NCBI GenBank assembly: GCA_018881555.1
Contig: JACAXG010000067.1
Span: forward strand, 2,017,635 to 2,081,634
DNA from: Amblyornis subalaris
Taxonomy: Eukaryota; Chordata; Aves; Passeriformes; Ptilonorhynchidae
Direction: 5' to 3'
DNA length: 64,000 bases
Shown here in pieces: positions 1 through 13,500 of the stretch. The notes beneath the pieces were generated by a model. It made no database searches and had not been told where the DNA came from. It saw only the letters and a list, made by a program, of their open reading frames with translations. Position 1 is the first letter of the stretch, and each line of letters begins with the position of its first letter. The position numbers and the translations under genes were made by a program.

Positions 1-2644
1 AGCAAATGCTACCTTAGTAATATATACAAGAATGATCCAACCATATGTCCTGCCACAAGCCTAAAAACTTACTTGAATTTGTGTTTTAAGAAGCATAAAA
101 TGAAGAATATCATCTCTAGATTTGCCATGCTGCATAAAGATAAATCAAATGTTCTTTCTGTGTTGACAAATAATGGAACAGATCTGGTTTAGCTTTGCAG
201 CTTCTAAGGTCGTCATTAGGTTTCTTCCTCTTACTAACAATTAAAACACTCAAGGTAAAATTTAGGTAGAGTTGTCCGGAATAAGAATTAATTTTCACTC
301 ACTGCTATAAAATGTATGGCTGTGTGTAACTCATGCATCTACATAGTTTTACAAAAGGCAGGGAATACTAAGGTGATTCCAAGCAGATTATTTGTCCGTA
401 GAGTCCTTAACATTGTACTGCTTCCAGAAAGATCTCTGAGATTGGTTTAAGGAAGTTAAATTACATAGGAAAGAAATGCTCTTTCTTTACATTTCCTGAC
501 TTCATAATAGGAATGTGTAGTTCTGTTAAACACACCTTTACTCTTCCATTTAGTAGGCTTGTATTTTGAAGGGAAAATTCTGAAGAGTAGACTTGTGCAG
601 GAAGTAAAACACTGCTAGACAGAAAAGTTTGCCACCTGAACATGCTTGTGAGATGCATAGGGACCAAGATCTTGACCTTCCTTGCAAATCTTACACTTAC
701 AGAAGTACTTCAGTCTTGGTCAATTAAAATGCTCAATTGGTATTTGAATTTATCACACTTTTTTATTTGATATATATTTTAGTTTTGATTTCAGAAATCC
801 AAAATGTTTCATTTGGAAGAATGTTACTGGAACATTTCAGCAGTAAGTTCTTGTGTGACATTTATGCTCAAATTTCGAGTGAAGTAAGAAAATCTACATT
901 CATATAAAATGGTTTTGATTTCACAAACCAACATTTTTGGACAAAATAATATCCCTCAGAAACTGTTATTAAAAATCCCTTTACTTCAATGAAGAACGGA
1001 AAAAATTTAACATTTTTAATCTTCTGAAGCAGTACTGCCTCTGTTCTTGTATATGCACGGTGGCATGTGACATATATTCAGAATTTATTTTATCTTACTC
1101 ACTCCTTCAAACAAGCTGTTCACATTTTCTCCACTGAAATTATCTATTTGCACTAAAGTGATCAACAGCTGGTTTCTCAACTTCATAATAGCGTCTCTTG
1201 TAAGTCAGTGCTTTGCTTATGCAGCTTGTGTATGTAACACTATTCTCTACACATGTAGAACACGCTTTTTGCAAGTATGAACTGTGAGGTTATACTTCAT
1301 GCTATTCACCTGCAAACACCACTCTTACTTCCTAACTCTTTGGCCTTAAATACTCTGCCATACTAATGTGCATTGTGAGGTATAGAAAAGTCCTCTCTCT
1401 TGTAACCATCTGTCTTAATCTGTGCCCACCCTGTGCATTGTGAGTGGTAGTTACCTATAAAATAAACTTCCTAGGAGTCATAGCTGTTTTTTGAAACACA
1501 AATAAAAATTAACTTGGGCATTTGCCAAAGGAGAAGGGGTAGTGGAAATGTATTGATATACTTGGTTCCCTCTTTTAAGCTCCCAGTATGAAAGAATCTC
1601 TCCCAAATGATAACAACACTGAAACTCCATGAAGTTTGTGAGTTGCCAGCTAAATCTGCTGCAAGTTACATGAACTGCTAAGGTTATTTTAAATTCTGCT
1701 GGTGTTTCTGCTTTTACTGCTACCTGGAGTTTCCCTCAGAGATGTACAAAGAGCATAACTACTGGATGAAGCTCACTCTAAAGGGAGTCTGGCAAAGGAT
1801 TAGGATGTATCTCTGACTAGCCACCTAGTGGAGCATATGCAAAGAAAACAGTCTGCAGCCAAAGAGCACCAATGGATTTTTCCCTGTGATACTAACACAA
1901 GAAGCTGATGAGCTGCTCCGGGCTCATCAGTCTATTCCCTTATGTGAACCCATGTCTGGAGGGATAATAGTAATTTCTGCCTTGTCAAATTCTCCCATTT
2001 TTCCTGATTATCCCTGCACCACTGATTCAATCATCTGACATTCTTTTGCAGATTAATTCTCCCCTCTTGGGTTTTTTTATTATTATTTTTTTAATGGAGA
2101 CAGGGTATGGCCTCAATACAGAAATGCATTTTACAGTTTTAGGAGGTCACTTTACAGCCGAATGCTTTCGTATCAGCAGAAGGGAAAGGTAAATAGGATG
2201 GAGACAAATGAAAGGAGGTGAGTGGGAAGAGAGAATGTGATGGAGAAATTGTGTTCTGGATAAAATGTCAAGAGGACAGGGATTTGGAAAGTTTCTGTGG
2301 TAGTGTCACTCCCCAGAGACTCTATGAAAGAATTAAGTCACCGGCAAATAACAGTTGAATGATCTGTCCCTGTGAAAGGAGCATATAAAAATGTTAAACT
2401 TTTTTCAGGTTTATGTATGATTTCTCATTTCCTCTCGTCAGTCAAAGGTGAGCAATGTGAATTACAAAATCAGACAACCTGTAGGCAATAATACATCTTA
2501 AAAACCCACAGCAATTAACTGGTACTAATCACTGAGGAGAGTAAGGCACAAAGAAGAAGCTGAAGCATGGATCTTTATGTTCCTCTCTCCAGTAGTATCC
2601 AGAAAGCCCAAAGAGAGAGACATTTGATGTGTATAAGAACTGAA
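1..2644. other. AT-rich non-coding DNA
   Basis: Nothing resembling a conserved exon, RNA gene or transposon was recognised. The open frames here are at most about 70 codons and have no recognisable domain. The only structure I would point to is a hairpin-capable inverted repeat at 1905-1930. Confidence 0.6.
1905..1930. repeat. Short perfect inverted repeat (9-bp arms, 8-nt loop)
   Basis: CTGATGAGC at 1905-1913 is exactly complementary to GCTCATCAG at 1922-1930, with an 8-nt loop between them. It could form a stem in RNA or be chance. No surrounding gene gives it a role. Confidence 0.55.
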
Positions 2645-3023
2645 GAGGGCCTGAAAAACTGAATAGCCTCATAGATTACTGGGAGAACTGGGGTTGTTCA
2701 GCCCTGGAGAAAGCTTCAGGGAGGTCCTATTGCAGCTGTTCAATCTATAAATAGGGATTGTAAAAAAGGTGGAGAGAGACTTTTTACCTGGCGTGTAGTG
2801 ACAGGACAAGGGACTGTGGTTCTTAACTGAAAGTGGGTAGACTTAGATTGAATAGATGAAAGAATTCTTTCATGGTGAGGGTGGTAAGACACTGGAACAG
2901 GTTTTTCAGAGACTAAGTGCCTCATCCATATAACTGTTTAAGGTCAGTTTGCAGGGGCAACTGTTGAGCAACAGGAAAGATGTCCCTGCCATTCTGATTC
3001 TGTTATTCTATGATTCTGTGATG
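2645..3023 (+). mobile_element. CR1 non-LTR retrotransposon fragment, 5'-truncated, degraded
   Basis: The segment follows the sense strand of the CR1 3' region: a 'gttgttcagccctggagaaag' type block near 2694, 'gtgtagtgacaggacaag' near 2793, a 'gagggtggtaagacactggaa' type block near 2877, and the tail 'ttctatgattctgtga' at its end. CR1 copies normally carry only the 3' end of the element because reverse transcription stops early, and this one fits. The reading frame is broken by substitutions and an internal loss just before the tail. The divergence suggests an older subfamily than the copy at 52.6 kb. The start is approximate. Confidence 0.85.
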
Positions 3024-3104
3024 ATTTGAATGCTGTACAGTACCATATTTGTCTATAAAAATACAGCTAAATAATTGTGCTATGTCTAGCACTCGTAATA
3101 ATTG

Positions 3105-3262
3105 TAGAATCATAAAACAGTTTGGATTGGAAGGGACCTTTGAAGATCACCTAGTCCAACTCCTAGTGAGCAGGGGTATCTTCAACTAGATCAAGTCGCT
3201 CAGAGCCCCAGCAAACCTGACCTTGAATGTTTTCAAATTTCCAGGACAGGTGATGCAACCAA
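3105..3262 (-). mobile_element. CR1 fragment, minus strand
   Basis: The plus strand reads as the complement of a CR1 3' end: 'agaatcataaaacag' at 3105, then 'ttggaagggacctttgaag', 'atcacctagtccaactcc' and 'cctgaccttgaatgtttt'. Its 3' terminus therefore points left, towards the 3' end of the plus-strand CR1 that finishes 80 bp away. It is about 160 bp long with no usable frame. The right boundary is approximate because similarity fades after 3250. Confidence 0.85.
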
Positions 3263-6200
3263 TGTTTCAGGACTTCGAGCATGGCAGAAATCAAATGAAA
3301 AATGAGATGCCCTTTGAAGGCATTAGCTATGCATAGGAACTTACTGCATATTTTTCTGTCATGTTGATAGTATCCAATCAGAAAAATACCAGATTTGTTA
3401 GTAGGCTCCGTCTGCTATCCTGTATTTCACTGTATGTAACAAACTTTTTCACAGTTTAGAGGAATCCAAGTGTAGATACTGGAGAAGACATCTAAGGATC
3501 ACCAAGTGTTAGATGCATGAACTCCAGAGAGAAAGTGAGCCTGCAGCCCATCTTTTGAACTTTGAACCTTCTTCTTTTGTAGTGTAATAGGTTAATTCCA
3601 AAAAGAACTTTTTTAAAGAATTATCTATTAAAGTCTTTCTTAAGACATATTGTTTAGATACCATAGAGGAGGAACATGTGTTCATTTTACAGAATCTTTG
3701 GTGTAGATACCATTTTGTGTAATAACAAAAATTCAAAGTTGATGTTATTTAAAATTTTAACACCAGAAGTTATCATCTCGCTAAAAGGAAAGTAGTTTTT
3801 ACAACCATGTTGGATAAAGCTTTCATCTGAAAATGATTAAGAAGAATAAGCAACAGCACCAAAGAGTGATAAGACTGTTTACAGTAGATAAGAAGATTAA
3901 GTTAGTGAATGTATTTGTATGAAAATGTAAAATTAACAGCTAAGTTTAATGTCTCATATAAGAAACTTTGACAGTTATGAGGATCTTGAGGTTTGCATAG
4001 GCTCTCCATATTTTGGAATCCTTCTATAAGTCATACTACTTTTCTGTAATCATCCCAGGCCAACTGCATGCACCATGGCATCTCAGCTAAGTCATGCACA
4101 GTATTGCGAGTGGAAATACTTAAGTTATTAAACTGCCCGTAATAAAATATTCCATATATTAGGAGCACTGTGCTTTCTCACAGTGAAACAGTACAGTCCT
4201 GAAGTGAATACAAGAGAGCAGCGTGAGATATTCAATGTGGGAGATCCTCTAAGGACATAGACTATAATAATTCCTGCAGTGAGTCTGTGATGTCAGCTCC
4301 TGTCAGCAACAGCCACGTGTTGGCAGTTTTAGAAAATCTCTAAGGGAGTGTGTTGTATTAGCCCCAGAGAAGATGGTAGGGGAGGAGCCCTTTGCAGTTT
4401 TTTGGGGTGTGCTGGAACTTTATGTCTTCTTTAGTTAACATGGAAGGTTGACTTAATGTTCTTCAGCTACGATTCTGAATTGTTAGAAAATAATTATGGC
4501 TTTATTATTACAGTGTTAGTTCATTTCTTAGAGAGAGATTTTTGTCAAACATGATGAGCCAAAGCCATGCTCCCTGGGAAGGTGCTAATGATGCCTGATA
4601 AAAGTGATGTGCTTGCTTCAAGCTAGTGATTTGACTGACATTTCTGTTAAAAATAAAATAAATTCATTTTAATGTATATTTAGAAAGGAATGTAAATGCT
4701 TTAAATGTTATGCGTGAAGAACAGTTTCAGTAATTTCTACTTTTCCAGTTATCCCACTTCCCAGTGGGAGCTGGGTGCTTATTTCTCTTTGAACAGAAAT
4801 GAAAAATATTCCTACTTATCTATGATCTTCCTGAATCTGAGTATGTTTATAAATACACACTTAAAAGGGAAATTTATACAGTACTCACAGAGGCACATAA
4901 TTTATTAAAAACAATTTAATATTATTTATGAAGTTTTAAGAACAGCTTGAAGCCTCCTGTCATTATTAAAGTAATTGCAACACATACGTACATAATAAGG
5001 CAATGTTTCAATGTTAGAAACAATAATCAAAAGATAAAATATGCCTAATCGAGGAAATGTTGCGTACATCCTTTACATGTGCCTGGCTCTTGCTTTTCTT
5101 CTTGCAAAGGACTCATATTGTTACTGCATTAATTCCTAGATCAAAAATCATGTTTTTATAACTGATCATCTCAGGAGAATGGAAATAGTAAATTCAGTTA
5201 TATTTGCATTCATACTGCTTAATTGCACATAGATATAAAGATAAAGCAAGGCTGTGCCTGTAAGACACAGACCCAAATGGTGAGAAACACAGACCTCAAG
5301 GAAAACGCAGAGGGGCATTTTGTGCCTCAGGGAGGGAGAGACAAAAAGAACAGCTCATTCAACAGAAAATGTGCTTAGAGCAATGCTCTGTGAAAGATGT
5401 CATCCACTGCTGAAGGTGATGTGGGATGGGAATAGTTTGATGTCTCTAATGGCTTGCATTGTTTGCAAGGCTACATTCCTATTTGTGCTGCAGCTGAGTG
5501 ATCTGAGAGCTCCCTTTTTGCAGCTATGCTTCTCCCTGTGTACCTTGCTTTTAATGATGCCCTAGGAATGATTCCTGACTCTATATTACACAGAAAAGAT
5601 CATGGCATGCCCTCCATGTTGGACCTCCTCTGTCATCAACAGTGAAATATAAGAGTAAGACGGTGGTGGTTATTATTTGGGGGAAATTCACAACATGACT
5701 GATTAGATTTTCTTTTGACATTTTAATCATCATAAAGGCTCATTGCTGCTTNGTTGCACTGGAACCTTTGTGAATTGGATAATAAATACATGTCATATAT
5801 TTGAAGGATGACTCCTTTCTCCAAAATGATTCAAGCTTGACTAAATGTTGAAAATGCTACAATGCTATCAGTTGGCAGATAAGTTGGTTTCTTAGAAATG
5901 GTCTTAGAGTGTACAGCACATTTCTTTTAAAATATCCTACAGCACTTATTGTAAAATTAAGACTGTATATTTTCTAGAAACCTAACTGCTAATGGACAGA
6001 TTATTTGAACAGGTAAGTAATTACTATGATAACTAATTTAAGATATTGTAGTTTTTCTAATAAATGCTTTTGGGAATTGACTTTATCCCAGTACAATTAA
6101 AATGTATTTCAGAACAACTTGCAGTAGATTTGGATAATATCCTTTCCATCAGCATCTAATTGGCAGGAAAAAAGATTATAGTACGTGAGTAGTTCTTCAA

Positions 6201-8507
6201 AGAGTTGATTGCTTGTAAGTGTACTAAAATACCTGAATAACTCTGCAAGCCATTACACAGTGCCTACTATGTAAATAGTCCCACTTAAGCTACTAAGACT
6301 AGTGAACCAAGTGGATTTAACTTTCAGACATTGCTAACAAACTACCTTATGAAAGTCACGTAGGAAAAGGTTCTCAGTCCTCTATCATTGGATACTTTTT
6401 TGAGATTCAGGCTTGGGTCTTACTTTCTAGATAGTCTTGACTTAGGAGTTGCTTGTCTACAAACACTGATAAGTAAATTTGGGCTTTATATCCTAATAGC
6501 AACCCAGACATTATTTCTAAAAGTTGACATTTGCCATGAGCATTTAGGACCAATTTTAATACATCCGGTTGTTTCCGTATAGTACCTAATTTTTTTATAT
6601 CCTGCTTAATATGTGTCTAGTTTGCAAAAATATGTACATAACATATGTCTTTTCTATTAGCTCATCTGAAGCAGTTTTAGAACAAATTAATACATAAATA
6701 GTGACTATTATTAATGTTGGCATTAGTCTGGAATAATTTGTTATACCCACTCAACTTTATTTCACGTACTGATCTTGTTGAAAATCAGTGAAGCATGTGA
6801 AATTGCAAATGACAAAGTGGAAGCATTTGCAATTCTGTCCACTTTTGCTTACAAATTAACTGTTTTAATCTTCAAAAAATAAAATCCACATGATATTGAA
6901 GCCAACAATATGAAGTCTAGCCATGAGAAATTTGTCATGTCAGCAAATAGAGAATTGTACCTGTTGTACCAAAATTTCACAGAAGGGTGTCACATGATAA
7001 AGCACCTATAGAGATGTGTACTCATTTCTGTTGTAGCTGCTTTGCACACATTGATTTGCTCACATAATGTCGCTCTTAGTGTATGTCAGTTGGTGTTGGT
7101 AAAACAAGAGAAGCAGGAAAAAAGAGTTTATCTAAATTTGCCCAAGGTCATTTTTGAAGTTAGTAGCAGAGGTTGCACTAGAAGTAAAACATTTTTGTAA
7201 TTGTGCTCCAGACTATCAGTCCCAAAATCCTATCTAGGTGATTATATCCACCTTACATTGCAGTGCCTTTCCTAAAGGGCACTAAACTCCAAGCTTGATT
7301 AATGGTGACACATTACTTTCTGTGACAGGAGCATAAGCTCTGAATGAACAATTATTTAAATATTCTCAGCTGAGAATCATGCCCTCATCATCCATGCTTG
7401 ATGTACAAACATGGTCTCCTGACTGTCTACGCTTTTGCCCATCTGTTTGGATGGCATAATGCCTGTTCTCAAGTAGGTCAAAACCTTGCCGTAGGGCATG
7501 TATGCCAGGCAACAATGGCTCAGTGGAAGACTGCATAACCCTGAAAGTCTTCACTTTNGCAGGAAGTCCTTCCTTTGGTGTAGGATTCCATCATTAGCTC
7601 CTCAGGTATATATGCTTATCCTCAGCTATCTGAACGACAGCAAGGAAAAAGGAGGGAATGGACTAGTAGGATGGGCAAGAAAGAATCTTTAGTTTTATCT
7701 CCTATGAACTCTGAGAAAAACAGTATGACTTCTGTGTTTTAAAGTGTGGAACCTGCCAGGCCAAGGGGAGAATGTGGTGTGATGTCTGTTTTATCAGGTT
7801 TCTCTGTCTACTTCTACTCCATATATTCAGGCCCCTGAGGCTGAAAAACAGGGGACATTGGTCAATGCACAGACCTCAGATTTCTCAATAAGACCACTTA
7901 CTGTATGAAGTAACAGCAGGCTGTCTTAAAATAATTCTCGTTTAAGAAATGAGTGAGTATATGTACATAATTACTCTGACCTAAATACTTCCCTTGTTTA
8001 TATCTGATGAATAAAAAAGGAACATATAAAATGTAGTAATGGAATTGCTATGACTTGCTTATTGTTTGAACACTTATTTCTAGACGACAACAACATACAT
8101 ATCTCTTTGCAGGAGATAGTAAAATATCTTATATATGTGTGTCAATGTTGGTCTTCTCTCAACAGAGTGACAGGAGTCAGATGATCTGAGCCCGGTGGCC
8201 ACTGTACTCTGCAAAATATAAGCTAAGCTATTTTAGGTTATATTAAATAATGATTTAAATTTTCCATTACAAAATATTTTAGAAGCTATCACATATTTTA
8301 TTTTTAGCTGGTATGTGCTAGCATAGCAATATAAGCACAAAAATAGTTAAAGTTGTGGTTCAGTTTCAATAGCTTCAGTACCCTGAAAGTCATTGAAAGG
8401 TTGTAGACTGGGCATCATCCAGTTTTTTCCCCCCTACAATTTCAGATCTGCAGGATTATCTCCGATAGGTATTGCCTGAAATTGATATTCATATTCATGT
8501 ACTTGTT
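3263..8507. other. Unique AT-rich non-coding DNA
   Basis: No exon, RNA gene or transposon was recognised. The open frames at 4705-4908, 5320-5565 and 6388-6582 are short, lack a domain I can name and have no convincing splice context, so I treat them as chance. Confidence 0.55.
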
Positions 8508-8508
8508 G

Positions 8509-8543
8509 AAAAAAAACCAAACCAAACAAAAAAACCAACCAAC
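8509..8543 (+). repeat. A-rich CAAA/CCAA simple repeat
   Basis: A run of A followed by irregular ccaaa/ccaac units. This is low-complexity sequence; it could be a decayed poly(A) tail but no retrocopy is visible upstream. Confidence 0.7.
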
Positions 8544-8695
8544 ACATTGAAAGCTTCTGTAATTCAAATACTGCAGAAAACTCCATACAGGTTACAGTGC
8601 ACTAATTCCATTAAATATAAGAGAATAAGCAAAGTGCCCTCTAGTGTAAAAAGCTTAGCAATGCCTACTTATAGAGTGTATTTCATATATGTGTG

Positions 8696-8699
<4 letters not shown>

Positions 8700-8729
<30 letters not shown>
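8700..8729. repeat. (TA)n microsatellite
   Basis: About 15 uninterrupted TA units, preceded by a short 'atgtgtgtatt' stretch. It is likely to be length-variable. It lengthens a meaningless open frame (tyrosine-isoleucine repeat), which is not a gene. Confidence 0.95.
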
Positions 8730-8736
<7 letters not shown>

Positions 8737-10042
8737 ATCCACTCTGGTTTTGAACTAGTAAGAGCATGGATAAAGCTGAACTTTTGAAATTTTGTTGATA
8801 ATTCATCACTGATTTTAGCACATTAGTCTGATTTATTGATGATGAAAGCAAATTCAGGCCCACCGCCAGGAAAAATTAAACAAAACAAGGGTAAATAGCT
8901 CAAAAGTAGTATTAGGCATATGCTGTCCTAAAGAAACATTGGTTTCCATTGTGGAATATGACTACTCTTTTTTTGAACGGTGTCAGTCCTGGTAACCTCT
9001 ACCAGTCTGTTGTGTTTCTTCCTCTCCACGCTTGCTTCATGCGCTAAAGTTTGAGCTGAAGTTGCCACCATGATCATCTGTCTAGAATCAACAGAAAAAG
9101 TTTGAGAAGGGCTGACATAACCAAGGTTTCTGCTTAAGGTTCTGCACATATACCTTATGATTGGTCAGCTGTTCTGTTTTGGGTATAATCCAATGGATTT
9201 TTTAGTCAAACTGGCCCAGTTCTCAATATGAACCATGGATGCATATTTGTATGTATCTTCAGGTGGGCAGTCCAAAGTCCTTAAACCAAGAGCCAGAGTC
9301 TCAAGATAGTTTCACAGATCGTCTTGCTCTGTGAAGTGACTCAGTACATCTGCATGCTAGCCTGGAAGTCTGAAGGCAGCTGGTAGGAAATGTTAACACT
9401 TCAGAGATTTCTGTGCGTGCTTGTGACTCAGTGCTTCTCAGAATTATTCAAGACTCAGTTATCTTCTGAGATGATGGGCTCTTGTTTAGCAGTCTAAAAG
9501 TTAGGAGATTCGGGATGCTGGTTCTTCTCAGCTTGGATCTGTAACTCTGTCACCCTAAATGAAGGACCTAGCCACCGGTCTGCCAGCAGCTGTCAGTGGG
9601 GCCCCTCAGCATCCTGCCCACGGAAGCTGTGTTACTCTGCAGCCACAAGTGCAAGGACTTCTCAGGCAGAACAAGGGGGAGCTGGAATGGCAGCATTGGT
9701 CTGGTGAGACCAGCCAGCTGGGAAGGGGCAGCTTAACAGTTCCAGCACCTGGTGCTTGGGCCACTGGAATCACATAGAAAAACACTGAACCAACCTTCTT
9801 CCAAGCAAGTGCCCCAAATTCTCATAGGGCTTTTGTAGCAGGGTTTATTTTTCCTTGTTTCTGTACCCTTGTATTGGGTATTCTGTACCCTTGTATTTTG
9901 CAAGTCCTAGCATAAGCAAGAGCTGTGGCAGGAGCTCTCAAACAGAAAAGGCATTTGCCTGGAAGTTAATGCTGTCTTCTTGAATTGGGAGCTCTGATTC
10001 ACAACCTTCTAGGCTGTGTGTTTTTACCATTAGGACATGACT
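8730..10042. other. Non-coding DNA between TA repeat and CR1
   Basis: Moderately higher GC between about 9540 and 9780, with an open frame of 72 codons at 9559-9777 that matches nothing I know. A small tandem duplication lies at 9860-9897. Nothing else was identified. Confidence 0.5.
9860..9897. repeat. Two-copy tandem duplication, 22-bp period
   Basis: The 16-mer 'tctgtacccttgtatt' occurs at 9860-9875 and again, identical, at 9882-9897, with 'gggtat' between. It is a small local duplication in unique DNA. Confidence 0.85.
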
Positions 10043-10515
10043 TGAATTCCTGTTGGGTTGCAAGGGACCTTAAATATCATCTAGCTCCAACCTCCTTGAC
10101 ATGGGCAGGGAACCTTCCACTGGACTTGAGGTTACTTGGAGCCCCATCCAGCCTGGTCTTGAATACCTCCAGGAATGGGGAGTCCACAACTGCTCTGGGC
10201 AACCTGTTGCAGTGTCTCACCACCCTCACAGTAAAGCATTTCTTCCTAATATCTAATCTAAACTTAACCTCCTTCAATTTAAGGCCATTCCCCCTTGTTC
10301 TGTCACTACATACTCTTGTGAAAAGTCCTGTCCCAGCTCTTTTGGAGGTCCTGTTAGGTACTGGAAGGCTGTTATAAGACTTCCCCAGAGCTTTCTCTTC
10401 GCAAGGGGAACAGCCCCAACTCTCTCAGCCTGTCTTCATAAGAGAGGTGTTCCAGCTCTGTGGTTAATTTAATGGCCTCCTCTGAACTTGTTCAACAGGA
10501 TGTAGCTTTCTACCT
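10043..10515 (-). mobile_element. CR1 fragment, minus strand, with remnant of RT-protein C-terminus
   Basis: The plus strand is the complement of a CR1 3' region. Recognisable blocks include 'ccagcctggtcttgaatacc' near 10147, 'gcaacctgttgcagtgtctc' near 10199 and 'gcatttcttcctaatatcta' near 10236. On the minus strand, 10277 down to 10077 keeps an open frame of 66 codons that includes '[12 protein letters not shown]' and '[20 protein letters not shown]', the usual C-terminus of the CR1 ORF2 (endonuclease/reverse transcriptase) protein. The start of ORF2, the endonuclease and the RT core are absent, so it is a dead 5'-truncated copy. The right boundary is blurred. Confidence 0.93.
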
Positions 10516-13500
10516 TTCATGTACCTGAAGAGTCTTTTTTTATTACCCTCGATGTCCTTGGCCAGATTTACTTCTGCCAGTGCTTTAGCTCTCCTAGGCA
10601 GCTCCCTGGTTGTTGACACTATTTATCTGTATTCCTCCGAGGTTACCTTTCCGTGCTTCCACCCTCTGTAAGCTATCTGTTTATGTTTGTTTTTCCAGGA
10701 GCTCCAGGTCTCCTGTTGTTCTTCCCTGTGATGCATTTTGCGGGGATGCATTGCTTTTGAGCCTGGAGGAGACAATCTTTGAGTATCATCATTATGATAG
10801 TGTATTGTTGTTCTATATACCTCAGATACATCTAAACATTCTTCAGGGACCTGCCTTCCAATAATGGAAAAAAAGGACTAGGAAGTGCTGAGTCCTTGGA
10901 ATGCAACACATTATACCTCTGTGGAACAGCAAACTGTCAGAGAATCAAAACCAATTCAGAGTTATATAAACAATTTCCCTAATGGTTCTTCAGAGCTGCT
11001 TCAAAACCACTTGTCAAGCTTGAAGGTACATGCAGGGGTTTGAATATTCTTAGACAGTTTCGAAGGACTTTACGAAATACACTTTTGTCTGCTTTCTCTT
11101 GCCATATCCCAGAAATAACAGGCAGCCTCCAGAGAAGCCTGAATAGTTGTGCTCGAAACATTAGACCAAATCTTTCTTAATAAAATTCATGAATGTGCAC
11201 TGCTGATGTCTCAGGGTACCTTAGCAGTGATGGTCTTTTGCACCTAGCGAATTGTTACAATATACCATAGGACATGAAACAGCCTACTCTGAAGTACTAA
11301 AGGGGAGTTGTTTTCTCCCTCCACTGACCTAAAAAATGATGGACTGCAACAGAGTTCCCAGTTTTATCAGAACTTTCTTCGGTAGACTTATCTCCCTACA
11401 ACCTAAGACTACCCTCCTTTAAGCATATAATTTATTTAAATTACACAGTATGGAGGTCAGTCTGCAAAGGAAGAACTATACAGGAAGCTCTAGGAAGACT
11501 AGCTGGATAAATGTTAAGGTTAGGGACTCTGAATAATCCCCTATTATTTTCTTCCTAGATTTAATCCTTTCAGTGGCAGCATTATAATAAGGGGCACTTA
11601 CTGTTTGCCTTACACTCGTGTTATTAATACTAGGAAGGAGAGAGTCATTTTACAGATCTTACAACTTTCCAATCAGCAGGTTTGTATTTAGGGATGCTAT
11701 TCTGAGATACCTAATTTCCTGTGCGCTCTGTGAAGCCTTTGGTGCCTTAGTACAGGGTTTTGGATTCCACCCCAGTGACCAGATGCCTCCAAGTTACTTG
11801 TAAAAGCTCCTGGCACTTTTTTTATGTCTAGCCATTAAACCAGAGAGTTAATCAGTGTTGAACTTCAAAGGTGTTATGTCCAGTCACATGAGATAGCTGG
11901 GTGTTAGGAAACAATAGGGTGAAGGAGTCCCTGATGAGACAAATTAGACAATTTTTACATGAGGAAGCAAAAAAAGCTATAAGTGGATTTATTTTGCTTT
12001 ATAAAACTCATAACTGTAACAGAGTTAAAGGTCAAACCCACACAACTACATATATGTCAACCTCATTTAAATATATTACTAAAGAGATTTAATAGGATTA
12101 ATGTAGCAGAAACTTGAATTCAAGAGCAACTTCCTTTGAATTAAAAGTAGTTCACAGAATGTCAAAACTTTGCATAAAAATCTGGTGTGAAGATACGTGG
12201 TACAAGTTTTGTCAACAACACGTGAAACATCTGAAATTAATCACTATTAATAATAATTATATTTTTAGATAATAAAGGAACTATTGTTTGTATCACAGGA
12301 AAATCAGTCAGGCTCCTGAAACGTTTATGGCTGTCAGGCTTAATCATTCCTGGATTCACTGGGTATGTGATAGATCTGATAAAATGTGATTTAGTCTCAT
12401 GAAATTCTTCCAGGCCACGTTGCTGGTACTGAAAATCGAAAATATTTGATCTGTGGCAAAAAGAGCTCTTCACAGTAAAGGTCAAGTATTAGTTGTTCTG
12501 AAAACTCTCCCACCAAGTGAAACAACTCTTTTTGTTGGTATTCAGTAGCTCTATAAAGTGGGGTGTCGGGGGGAATCATGCTGTGGTTATCGATAAGCAG
12601 CAACACTGACAAAAGCATCTTAAAAAATATAGGTTAAATAAAAACTCAGAGGGACGAAGGTCTTTAATATGGTCTTCCTGCTACCATCCCTGCTACTTCT
12701 GTTGTCTTTCCCCTCCTGTGCTAGAAGTGGTAAACATTATAAGGTGAATCCCAATGTGATGCATTTTTGATTGCTATTTTATTGCCTGCATCCCATTTTC
12801 AGCATATTTCTTCCTTGCTGTTTATCTCTCTGCTAAATTTGGAAAGCTCTCTGCAGGCTGGTGTTCTGTTGAATGAGTTGACTGCCTCAATAGATAAGTG
12901 ACGTGATTTTGCGCCAGTTAGGAGGGACTGTAAAGTAAGAGTACTGTTCTCTGTCTTGCCAAGGCCCTCTTTGCCTATATTAAATCTTGTTTCCTCATGT
13001 CATGTGATAAGGCAAAACTAAACCAATAATCCATTCTCCAATTAATTCTCAGATTTAGCAAATACAAGGAACAAGGGAGGAAGGGGAGATCCCCATGCTC
13101 CGAAATAACATAGTGAGGACACTGTTGACAAGACTAGAAGGGGACCAGCAAGATCAACTACAGAGATTTGCCCATAGAACTCTTCTTAGGTACTGACATA
13201 TATTGTGTCTGAAGTGGCTGAAAACCTCTTAAGTTTAGAGACTTGGACTGAATATGTCAAATTTTGTGGTAAATTACTCTGGATTTTAATTTCTAAACAG
13301 AGAGATGTTCTTGCATCATAATTCTGGTCTCATATGTATACACTACAGAGCCAGAGACAAGAGCGAAGCAAATGTGTATCTCATATCCAAAATCTTGAGA
13401 TTCTGCCTTTTTTCCTCTCAACTAAAATTAACCAAATACTTANATAAATTTCATGTACATTTTCAAAGTTGTCCAGGCTTGAGTTCACAAAGCAATTATT

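Noticed and set aside
8472..8753. 93-codon plus-strand frame
   Set aside because: Its length comes from the CAAA-rich stretch and the TA microsatellite.
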